A stretch of 64,000 bases of DNA from Bacillota bacterium (GTDB lineage: Bacteria > Bacillota > Clostridia > Oscillospirales > Ruminococcaceae): NCBI GenBank assembly GCA_023418925.1, contig JAEZYS010000016.1:1-64000 (forward strand), given 5' to 3'. Both the position numbers and the translations under genes were made by a program. A model generated the notes under the pieces. It saw nothing but the letters and a program-made list of their open reading frames with translations. It did no database searches and was not told the DNA's origin. Shown here one piece after another: positions 35,256-43,270 of the stretch (position 1 is its first letter; every line of letters starts with the position of its first letter).

Positions 35256-36605
35256 ATGAAATCCTTTGTTGAAGTATTTGACAAGGTTCAGGAATACTGT
35301 CTGCATAAGGTTGAAAGAAACGAGCTTACGGATGTTGCGTACAGACTCTGGATTAAATCTCTCCAGCCTGTAAAGCTTGACGGAATGATTGCATACTTTA
35401 ACGTGCAGTCAGATTTTCAGCGTGATGTAATCCTGAAAAATTATCAGAAAATCATAAACGAGGCATTTATGAATGTTCTCGGATTTGAAGTTGAAATAAG
35501 AATAATGACTTTGGACAACCCTGAAGTCGATGAGGACAAGACTCCTCTTGTTAAAAGAGCAGAACTTGAGAAATCATTCTCAAATGCAGAATATGACTAT
35601 ACCTTTGATACTTTTATCGTTGGTAAGTCAAATGAATTTGCTTATGCAGCATGTACAGCCGTTGCCAAGAGCAGAGGAAGCGCATATAATCCCCTTTTCA
35701 TACATGGTCCGTCCGGTCTCGGAAAAACTCACCTTATGACTGCTATCAGCAATGAGATCAGATCAAAGGAACCTGACGCAAACATTATTTACGTTACCGG
35801 TGAAACCTTTGCTAATGAGCTTATCAATGCAATTCAGCAGAAAAAAGATACCTCACAGTTCCACCAGAAATACCGTACTGCTGACGTTCTTCTTGTCGAT
35901 GATGTCCAGTTCATTGCAGGTAAGGAATCAACACAGGAGGAATTCTTCCATACGTTCAACGAGCTTCATAAAGTAGGAAAGCAGATTGTTCTCACATCTG
36001 ACCGTCCTCCGAAAGATATCAAGACACTTGAAGACAGAATCAGGACAAGGTTTGAATGGGGACTTATCGCTGATATATCAACTCCTGATTTTGAAACAAG
36101 GGTTGCAATCATCAGACGGAAAGCAGAACTGCTTGACCTTATTATTCCTGATGATGTTGCAGAATATATTGCAAATCGTCTTAAAACGAATATCCGTCAA
36201 CTTGAAGGATGTGTCAAGAAGCTCAAGGCTTCAAAGCACCTTGTAGGAACTCCGCCTTCCATGGCACAGGCACAGAATGCTATCAGAGAAATTCTTTCTG
36301 ACGACCAGCCTGCACCTATCACATTTGAGAGAATTCTCAACGAGGTTGCAAGCGTTTACGGTGTTTCAATTGATGATATCCGTTCCAACAAGCGTTCGTC
36401 CCAGATTTCCACAGCAAGAAAAGTCAGTGCATATGTTGTCAAGGAAGTTACATCGATGTCATATAAGGCCATCGGCCTTGAAATCGGCGGAAGGGATCAT
36501 TCGACAATAGTATACTACATTGATGATGTTATTGCAAATATTAATAAAGATCCACACGCAAAGGAAATGATTGAAGATATTATTAAAAACATCAGAAATA
36601 AATAA
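35256..36605 (+). CDS. dnaA: Chromosomal replication initiator DnaA
   Basis: Opens oriC and loads the helicase. 449 residues from the ATG at 35256, which has GGTGG seven bases upstream; a longer frame to 35112 adds 48 residues unlike any DnaA. Domain I (about 1-85), a short linker, then the AAA+ domain with GPSGLGKTHLM (Walker A, residues 151-158 for the core), VLLVDDVQFIAGKE (Walker B) and sensor regions. Domain IV ends with GGRDHSTIVYYI, the DnaA-box-binding signature. Confidence 0.98.
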   Translation: MKSFVEVFDKVQEYCLHKVERNELTDVAYRLWIKSLQPVKLDGMIAYFNVQSDFQRDVILKNYQKIINEAFMNVLGFEVEIRIMTLDNPEVDEDKTPLVKRAELEKSFSNAEYDYTFDTFIVGKSNEFAYAACTAVAKSRGSAYNPLFIHGPSGLGKTHLMTAISNEIRSKEPDANIIYVTGETFANELINAIQQKKDTSQFHQKYRTADVLLVDDVQFIAGKESTQEEFFHTFNELHKVGKQIVLTSDRPPKDIKTLEDRIRTRFEWGLIADISTPDFETRVAIIRRKAELLDLIIPDDVAEYIANRLKTNIRQLEGCVKKLKASKHLVGTPPSMAQAQNAIREILSDDQPAPITFERILNEVASVYGVSIDDIRSNKRSSQISTARKVSAYVVKEVTSMSYKAIGLEIGGRDHSTIVYYIDDVIANINKDPHAKEMIEDIIKNIRNK

Positions 36606-37306
36606 CAGTAATTTTTTTTTCTACATATTTTCAATAAAATGATGAAAATAACTTCAATTTAGGCTTGATAATTGATATAACAAGCGTTTTAACAGTATAA
36701 AATATGCCTGTTTTGTCAAAAAATATATATAGAATAGTATCATTTCACACTTATTATTTTTTCAATGAGTGTGAAATGGAATTTTAAATACGGAAGCAAT
36801 GATTGTTATCCTGATTTTTTTGCATTAAAAACCAATTACAAAGAGTTATATTCATAGTTTTCAACAGGGTGTTGAAAACTATGTTGAAAACTCAAATGTA
36901 TATCTGTTCCGTTGTTTTTTAACGTGATTTACTGCTTGTATAAATTAATTTTCCACAGCATGTGAAATCTAAATTAATCCAAATAAGCAATTCCACACAC
37001 TTTTCCTCATTATTTCAACTTTCCACTAACATTTCTTAAACATTTTCAACCTTAATTTATTCTGATTGATTTCTTTCAACCTTTCAACATTTTTTCAGTA
37101 CATGCTGTTGGGATAAATAAAATCAGCATTTAAAAGAGTTTGAATTACTTTTCCACAATTCCACATTCTCTACTGCTACTACTATTTTATAATAATTATA
37201 TTATATTATTTTATTTGATTAAAATAATATTTTGATTTAACCGAAAAAAATGAGTGTGGAAAACTTAAAACATAGATATATTTACAAAACGAAAGGATGT
37301 TTGACT
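36606..37306 (+). other. oriC: Replication origin oriC with DnaA boxes and DnaA-trio
   Basis: 700-bp AT-rich gap between dnaA and dnaN. TTTTCCACA occurs at 36949-36957 and 37149-37157 and inverted at 37255-37263; AATTCCACA at 36989-36997 and 37157-37165. The pair at 37149-37165 is followed after four bases by CTA-CTG-CTA-CTA-CTA (37170-37184), which on the other strand read 3' to 5' is GAT-GAC-GAT-GAT-GAT, the DnaA-trio of the bacterial unwinding element, and then by a very AT-rich tract to 37240. Short near-repeats of GTTGAAAACT lie near 36875. Confidence 0.9.
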
Positions 37307-38413
37307 TTGAAGTTCACTTGCGAACAGTCAGCTCTCAATGAAGCTATAATGAATGTATCAAGAGCTGTTCCTCCAAAATCTCCAATTACAGCGCTTGAGG
37401 GGATAAAACTTTTTCTTGATAAAGATAAACTTGAAATAACAGGATATGACCTTGAACTTGGTATACAGACCACAATTCCGGTAGAATCTGAAGATTACGG
37501 AGAATTTATTCTTAACTGCCGTCTTTTCGGAGAGATTGTAAGAAAGATGCCATCAGAGCAGATTACATTTGAAATAGATGACAATATGACAACTACAATA
37601 AAATGTATGTCCGCAGAATATAAAATTCTTGCATTATCTGCTGATGAATACCCATCTATCCCTGATTTTGATAAGGATAACAGTTTTTCTGTCCCACAGC
37701 CTCTGCTTAAAAATATGATTAACCAGACCATATTTGCTGTTGCTGTAGTTGATAATAAACCTGTTCTTATGGGTGAGCTTTTCGACATAAAGGATGGAAG
37801 ATTCAATCTTGTAGCAATTGATGGTTTCAGACTTGCTATAAGAACGGAAAAAATAGATACAGATGACATTTTCAATTTTGTTGTAAAGGCAAAGGCCCTT
37901 TCTGAAGTATCAAAGCTTCTTAAAGATGATGACAAGCAGAATGTCACTCTTTATGTATCAAAAAAACATATTACTTTTGAAATTAACGGATATATGGTTA
38001 TTTCCAGACTTCTTGAAGGCGAGTTCCATAATTACAAGGGTTCTCTTCCTACTGCACATACAACAGAAATTATCCTTAACACAAAACAGCTTATAGGCAG
38101 CCTTGAAAGATGTTCACTTCTTATCAATGAGAAGATGAAAGCTCCGGTAAGATGTCATTTTGAAAATGGAAAGGTAAAGATTTCTTGCTCAACAGGGCTT
38201 GGCAAGCTTTATGATGAGTTCAATGTTGATATTTCAGGGTCAATGGTTGAAATAGGATTCAACTGCAGATATCTGCTTGACGCAATAAGGGCAACAGAAT
38301 CTGATAAGGTAAAGCTTGAACTTAACGGCGGACTTTCACCAATGAAAATAGTTCCGCTTGACGGCGACGCATATACATTCCTTGTATTGCCAGTAAGACT
38401 AAAGGCGGATTAA
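37307..38413 (+). CDS. dnaN: DNA polymerase III beta subunit (sliding clamp)
   Basis: Ring-shaped processivity clamp. The TTG at 37307 is chosen because AAAGGA lies nine bases before it and the protein then starts MKFTCEQSALNEAIMNVSRA, the usual DnaN beginning; 368 residues. Further marks: GGKNILNCR-like FILNCRLFGEIVRKMP, LMGELFDIKDGRFNLVAIDGFRLA and the C-terminal PMKIVPLDGDAYTFLVLPVRL. The three-domain clamp length is normal. Confidence 0.97.
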   Translation: MKFTCEQSALNEAIMNVSRAVPPKSPITALEGIKLFLDKDKLEITGYDLELGIQTTIPVESEDYGEFILNCRLFGEIVRKMPSEQITFEIDDNMTTTIKCMSAEYKILALSADEYPSIPDFDKDNSFSVPQPLLKNMINQTIFAVAVVDNKPVLMGELFDIKDGRFNLVAIDGFRLAIRTEKIDTDDIFNFVVKAKALSEVSKLLKDDDKQNVTLYVSKKHITFEINGYMVISRLLEGEFHNYKGSLPTAHTTEIILNTKQLIGSLERCSLLINEKMKAPVRCHFENGKVKISCSTGLGKLYDEFNVDISGSMVEIGFNCRYLLDAIRATESDKVKLELNGGLSPMKIVPLDGDAYTFLVLPVRLKAD

Positions 38414-38456
38414 TATCTGAAAAAAACAGGATGACGAACTTTTTTGATTTGAAAGA

Positions 38457-38675
38457 ATGGTTTATATGGATAGTAAAGTTAAAATTACAACTGAATTTAT
38501 CAAGCTTGATCAGCTTCTTAAATTTGCCGGTGCTGTTTCAATTGGCTCAGAAGGAAAAGAAATGGTTCAGTCCGGTAAGGTTAAAGTCAACGGTGAAGTC
38601 TGCACCATGAGAGGCAAGAAAATTCGCTCTGGTGACGTCATTACAGTTAATAATCAGGATATTACTGTAGAATAA
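38457..38675 (+). CDS. S4-domain RNA-binding protein (YaaA/RlbA type)
   Basis: 72 residues with an S4 fold: FIKLDQLLKFAGAVSIGSEGK, MVQSGKVKVNGEVCTMRGKK and SGDVITVNN. Conserved between dnaN and recF in Firmicutes, where it is called YaaA; its role in ribosome assembly is proposed. An ATG nine bases further (38466) may be the real start. Confidence 0.9.
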   Translation: MVYMDSKVKITTEFIKLDQLLKFAGAVSIGSEGKEMVQSGKVKVNGEVCTMRGKKIRSGDVITVNNQDITVE

Positions 38676-38739
38676 TGCAGATTTTCTGTATATTATACAG
38701 TTCTATATACTATTAGTAGAATAAATTGAGGTTATCGCT

Positions 38740-39864
38740 TTGATTATAAACAGAGTTTGTGCCGACGGATATAAAAATCTGTCAGCAATAGATATTAAGC
38801 TTGATAATAATCTGAATATTTTCTGCGGCGATAATGCACAGGGCAAGACAAACCTTATTGAATCAATATGGCTCTGCACAGGCTGCAAGTCTTTCAGAGG
38901 TACTCGGGATAAAGATTTTATAGGTTTTGATTCCGAATTTGCAGAAATAAAAATTGATTTTACCGACAGCCGACGAAGTCAGCAAATAGAATTCAAGGTA
39001 AACCGTAACAATGTTAAGGACAAGCTTGTTACCCTTAACGGTGTTAAGCTTCCCCTGCTGTCAAGACTTTTCGGCAGCCTTAAAGCTGTAATCTTCACGC
39101 CAGAAGATCTTGAGCTTTCAAAAGGCTCGCCTGACAACAGACGTCTTTTTGCAGATATGTCCGTTTCACAGATCAAGCCGTCTTATGTAGCGGCGCTAAA
39201 TAAATATAACAATATCTTGTCACAAAGAAATGCTCTTCTCAAAGATATCTCTATAGGCAGAGGTGATCCTGCAATGCTTGATATCTGGGATGAACAACTC
39301 GCAAAATCAGGGGCATATATTTCCGTATTAAGGTATACTTACTGTAATAAATTAAATATTTATACAAATAAACTATATGATTTAATTACAGATGGTAAAG
39401 AAAATATGCAATTATACTATCAGTCTACGATATATGAAACACTGGAGGACAAAATCGATTACGATGGAGAGCTATACAACATGTATCTTGAAAGGCTGAA
39501 AAAGAATGTCAGTGATGATATCAGGGCGGGATATACGCTTGTCGGTGTCCACAGGGATGATATTATCACAGGTATAAATTCACTTCGCACCCGTGAGTTT
39601 GGCTCACAAGGTCAGGCAAGATCCGTTGCGCTTGTTATGAAGCTTGCACAGGCACAGATTCTTAAAGATGAAACGGGGGAAGCTCCTGTAATTTTGCTTG
39701 ACGATGTGCTTTCCGAGCTTGACGGAAAAAGACAGCGGTTCATTCTTGGTTCAATAGAAGGAATGCAGGTGCTTATTACCTGCTGTGATGATAAATTCAT
39801 ATCTGAAATGACAGGTGGAAAAGTATTCTACCTTAAAGAAGGAAAAATCACAAATCATTGCTGA
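38740..39864 (+). CDS. recF: DNA replication and repair protein RecF
   Basis: SMC-like ATPase that helps load RecA at gaps. 374 residues from a TTG with TGAGGT upstream. NIFCGDNAQGKTNLIESIWL (Walker A), then the signature GSQGQARSVALVMKLAQ and Walker B VILLDDVLSELDGKRQ. Normal length and place. Confidence 0.97.
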   Translation: MIINRVCADGYKNLSAIDIKLDNNLNIFCGDNAQGKTNLIESIWLCTGCKSFRGTRDKDFIGFDSEFAEIKIDFTDSRRSQQIEFKVNRNNVKDKLVTLNGVKLPLLSRLFGSLKAVIFTPEDLELSKGSPDNRRLFADMSVSQIKPSYVAALNKYNNILSQRNALLKDISIGRGDPAMLDIWDEQLAKSGAYISVLRYTYCNKLNIYTNKLYDLITDGKENMQLYYQSTIYETLEDKIDYDGELYNMYLERLKKNVSDDIRAGYTLVGVHRDDIITGINSLRTREFGSQGQARSVALVMKLAQAQILKDETGEAPVILLDDVLSELDGKRQRFILGSIEGMQVLITCCDDKFISEMTGGKVFYLKEGKITNHC

Positions 39865-39881
39865 AAGGGATGGTAATATAG

Positions 39882-40133
39882 ATGTATCTGCATCTCGGAG
39901 AAAATACAGTTGTAAAAAGCAGTGATATTATAGGTATATTTGATATAGAAAATACATCTGTCGGAAGAATCACAAAAGATTTTTTATCATCTGCCGGAAA
40001 AAACGGGAAGGTTGTAAACGTGTCATATGAAATGCCGAAGTCATTTATACTATGCCTTGATAAAGGCGGAGGGAAGACGGTATATATCTCCCAGATATCA
40101 TGTTCGACATTAAGAAAAAGAGCGAAAGCATAA
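39882..40133 (+). CDS. remB: Extracellular matrix regulator RemB / DUF370 protein
   Basis: 83 residues of the DUF370/RemA family: MYLHLGENTVVKSSDIIGIF, NVSYEMPKSFILC and VYISQISCSTLRKR. In Bacillus the paralogue yaaB (remB) has the same recF-gyrB position and affects biofilm matrix genes. AAAGGGATGG lies before the ATG. Confidence 0.85.
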   Translation: MYLHLGENTVVKSSDIIGIFDIENTSVGRITKDFLSSAGKNGKVVNVSYEMPKSFILCLDKGGGKTVYISQISCSTLRKRAKA

Positions 40134-40201
40134 AGAAGTTTGCCAGTCTGCTTGTTTTTCGAAGAAAAATTCGAACGAAGTAAGAACAGGCTTTAGCCTT
40201 A

Positions 40202-40381
40202 TCAATGCTGTAGGGTGCATAGGGACAAAGTCCCTATGTCGTTCTCCGCAGAGAACGAAAAACCTTATGCTTACAAGAGCATTTGGGTAGCGACCAAAGG
40301 AGCGTAGGGTTTTTGCGATAGAAAAACCCTGAAACCGATGAAAACGGTTTGTATGTTTGTTTAACAGGCGGGCGAACTTTT
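40202..40381. repeat. Structured intergenic repeat, copy C
   Basis: Hairpins in the remB/gyrB gap: CATAGGGAC-aaa-GTCCCTATG (40218-40238), CGTTCTC-cgca-GAGAACG (40240-40257), AGGGTTTTT-gcgatag-AAAAACCCT (40306-40330) and AAACCG/CGGTTT (about 40331-40350). The right end carries CAGGCGGGCGAACTTTT (40365-40381). Loops AAA, CGCA-type and GCGATAG and their order match copy B while stem sequences differ with pairing kept. Bases 40134-40201 before it show only weak hairpins. Confidence 0.7.
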
Positions 40382-40401
40382 AAGATTTTATTTTTTTTAT
40401 T

Positions 40402-40429
40402 TGACGTTTGAGCTTAATAGAATTAAGCT
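40402..40429 (+). promoter_or_regulatory. gyrB upstream region with inverted repeat
   Basis: TTGACG (40402-40407) could be a -35 box; AGCTTAAT/ATTAAGCT with a 3-base loop (40411-40429) follows at the position of the -10, so it may be an operator or a supercoiling-sensitive element. Assignment is weak. Confidence 0.35.
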
Positions 40430-40468
40430 GTGAGTTTTGTATAGCAATACTCAGAAAGGAAAGGTATT

Positions 40469-42421
40469 ATGTCTGATAACCAGAATATCAACAACACAAA
40501 CACTGACCATGCTTATGATGAAAGTCAGATTCAGGTTCTTGAGGGACTTGAAGCTGTAAGAAAACGTCCTGGAATGTATATCGGATCAACAGGCCCTAAG
40601 GGTCTGCATCACCTTGTATACGAAATTGTCGATAACTCAATTGACGAAGCACTTGCAGGTTATTGTTCACAGATTGACGTTAAAATACTCCCTGATAACA
40701 TCATTCAGGTTTCCGATAACGGAAGAGGTATTCCTGTCGGAATTCACCCTACAGAGGGTATTTCTGCTGCAACAGTAGTTTATACAATCCTCCATGCCGG
40801 CGGTAAGTTCGGCGGCGGTGGGTATAAAGTTGCAGGTGGTCTTCACGGTGTTGGTGCGTCAGTTGTAAATGCTCTTTCCGAATGGCTTGAGCTTACAGTA
40901 AAGGACGGCAAACATATTTATTTCCAGCGTTTTGAAAGAGGTCGTTATGAAGAGCCATTGAAAATTATCGGAGATACAGAAGAAACAGGTACTTCCGTAA
41001 AGTTCAGGGCAGACCATGAAATATTTGAGGAATCAACTGAATATGATTACGAAATTCTTCTGAAAAGACTTCGTGAACAGGCTTTCCTCAATGCAGGTAT
41101 AAAACTTGTAATTTCAGATAAACGTGGAGCAGAAGAAGTTGAAGAAACCCTTTACTATGAGGGTGGAATAAAACAGTTCGTTGAACATATCCACAAGACA
41201 AAGGGACTTGAACCTCTTACAGAGGAGGTTATATATGTAAGCGGAGTTCTTGGTGACTCAACAGCAGAAATTGCTATGCAGTACAACGACAGCTACAATG
41301 AAGTTATTCTTTCGTTTGCAAATAATATCCATACCATTGACGGCGGTTCTCATGAAACAGGTTTCAAGAATGCTCTTACGAAGGTTATAAACGAATATGG
41401 AAAGAAGTTCAATCTCCTTAAAGACGGCGACAAGCTTCTTGGTGATGATGTTCGTGAAGGACTTACAGCTATCGTATCAGTAAAGCTTACAGACTGTGAA
41501 TTTGAAGGACAGACAAAGGGACGCCTTGGTAACCCTGAAGTCAGACCTTTCGTTGAAAACATGGTTCAGGAAAAGCTTATGTGCTACCTTGAAGAAAATC
41601 CTGCAGCTGCAAGGGCAATTTTCGACAAGTCTGTTGCTGCACAGAGAGCAAGAGAGGCAGCTAAAAAAGCAAGAGAAACTGCAAGAAGAAAGTCTGCAAT
41701 GGAATCAGCTTCACTTCCGGGAAAGCTTGCTGACTGTTCTGAAAAGGATATTGAATTCACAGAAGTTTATATCGTCGAAGGAGATTCTGCTGGTGGTTCA
41801 GCTAAGCAGGGACGTGACAGACGTTATCAGGCAATTCTCCCGCTTTGGGGAAAAATGCTTAACGTTGAAAAGGCACGTATTGACAGGGTTTACGGAAATG
41901 AAAAGCTTATGCCTGTTGTTACTGCTCTTGGAACATCAATCGGTGAAGATTTTGATATTACAAAGCTTCGTTACGGAAAAATTATTATTATGGCCGATGC
42001 CGATGTCGACGGTTCACATATCAGAACACTTCTTCTGACATTCTTCTTCAGATTTATGCGTCAGCTTATTACAAACGGAAACATTTACATTGCACAACCA
42101 CCTCTTTTCAAGGTGTTCAGAGGTAAGCAGGTAAGATATGCTTTCTCCGATGAAGAGAGAGACAGATATATTGAAGAACTCAAGGCAGGAAATGCAGCAG
42201 CTAAGGTTGATGTTTCACGATACAAGGGTCTTGGAGAAATGTCACCAGAACAGCTATGGGATACAACAATGAATCCTGAAACAAGAACAATTATTAAGGT
42301 TGAGATGGAAGATGCAGTAAAGGCAGATGAAATCTTTACAATCCTTATGGGTGACAAGGTTCTTCCTAGAAGAGAATTCATTGAAAGGAACGCAAGATAC
42401 GTTCAGAATCTTGACATATAA
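40469..42421 (+). CDS. gyrB: DNA gyrase subunit B
   Basis: ATPase subunit of gyrase. 650 residues. GHKL ATPase motifs VDNSIDEALAG, VSDNGRGIPVGIHP and GGLHGVGASVVNAL; TOPRIM motifs YIVEGDSAGGSAKQGRD and IIMADADVDGSHIRTLL; the C-terminal end RREFIERNARYVQNLDI is typical. AGAAAGGAAAGG stands upstream of the ATG. Confidence 0.98.
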   Translation: MSDNQNINNTNTDHAYDESQIQVLEGLEAVRKRPGMYIGSTGPKGLHHLVYEIVDNSIDEALAGYCSQIDVKILPDNIIQVSDNGRGIPVGIHPTEGISAATVVYTILHAGGKFGGGGYKVAGGLHGVGASVVNALSEWLELTVKDGKHIYFQRFERGRYEEPLKIIGDTEETGTSVKFRADHEIFEESTEYDYEILLKRLREQAFLNAGIKLVISDKRGAEEVEETLYYEGGIKQFVEHIHKTKGLEPLTEEVIYVSGVLGDSTAEIAMQYNDSYNEVILSFANNIHTIDGGSHETGFKNALTKVINEYGKKFNLLKDGDKLLGDDVREGLTAIVSVKLTDCEFEGQTKGRLGNPEVRPFVENMVQEKLMCYLEENPAAARAIFDKSVAAQRAREAAKKARETARRKSAMESASLPGKLADCSEKDIEFTEVYIVEGDSAGGSAKQGRDRRYQAILPLWGKMLNVEKARIDRVYGNEKLMPVVTALGTSIGEDFDITKLRYGKIIIMADADVDGSHIRTLLLTFFFRFMRQLITNGNIYIAQPPLFKVFRGKQVRYAFSDEERDRYIEELKAGNAAAKVDVSRYKGLGEMSPEQLWDTTMNPETRTIIKVEMEDAVKADEIFTILMGDKVLPRREFIERNARYVQNLDI

Positions 42422-42478
42422 TTTTATTTAACATCACGAAAGGAGATATGCTTTCCATAATAAAGCATAATCATAACA

Positions 42479-43207
42479 ATGTCAGTTTTAAAGGATATGT
42501 TCAGTGATAATGCCGACAGTTTTTACGATGACGGCACATCAGGAAAAAAAGAAACATTGCTTGCAGTGGGTACTTATACAAGCAGTTCGGAAATGATCAT
42601 GGCAGGCTATAATATTTTCAGGAAGAAATATGTCTACGGCAAGATTGCTTTTAGACTTTTCCTTGTTTTGCTTGCTATAGCTTCATCTGTCATGATGATT
42701 TTAACAAATTATCAGTCAGGCCAGAAAGACGCAATGCCGTTTTTCTTCATCCTTGTTGCCATATGTGTCGGAATTTACTTTGTTCAGGGTCCTATTGCAA
42801 ATATGAAAAAGCTTAAATCCGGAATAGACGAGCTTGAAGGAACTGAATACAAGGCAGAGATTTTCACCGACAAGATCATAATTTCCACGATTTGCGACAA
42901 TCTTCCTAAGGGTGAAAATCAGGAGGGTTTAACCGAAGAAAAGACAGAAGTAAAAACAGAGGAAGCTTCCGAACCGGAAAAAACAGAGGAAGATATCGAA
43001 GATGATGATAACGGAGAAATCCCGGCAACAATAATTCATCTTGATTCACCTATTGTTGATTTTCTTGATAAAGATGATATGTATATTCTTGTTGTGAAGA
43101 AATCATATGTGTTTATCATTCCAAAATCAGCATTCAAGGCTTATGATGTTCAGACAGTTAAAGACAAGCTTTCAAACATCATGGGCATTAGATATAAGGC
43201 GGTTTAA
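42479..43207 (+). CDS. Membrane protein with YcxB-like C-terminal domain, between gyrB and gyrA
   Basis: 242 residues. Two adjacent membrane segments at about residues 58-76 (GKIAFRLFLVLLAIASSVMM) and 88-105 (FFFILVAICVGIYFV), an acidic Glu/Thr-rich loop around 150-190, and a C-terminal IVDFLDKDDMYILVVKKSYVFIIPK resembling the YcxB-like domain of unknown function. It has AAAGGAGATATG-type upstream sequence. It probably shares a transcript with gyrB and gyrA. No role can be stated. Confidence 0.7.
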   Translation: MSVLKDMFSDNADSFYDDGTSGKKETLLAVGTYTSSSEMIMAGYNIFRKKYVYGKIAFRLFLVLLAIASSVMMILTNYQSGQKDAMPFFFILVAICVGIYFVQGPIANMKKLKSGIDELEGTEYKAEIFTDKIIISTICDNLPKGENQEGLTEEKTEVKTEEASEPEKTEEDIEDDDNGEIPATIIHLDSPIVDFLDKDDMYILVVKKSYVFIIPKSAFKAYDVQTVKDKLSNIMGIRYKAV

Positions 43208-43270
43208 TAAAAACCCTCAAAAACCTTATTCCGTTTAATTCGTTCTTCAGAAATTAAGGAGTTGTTTATT

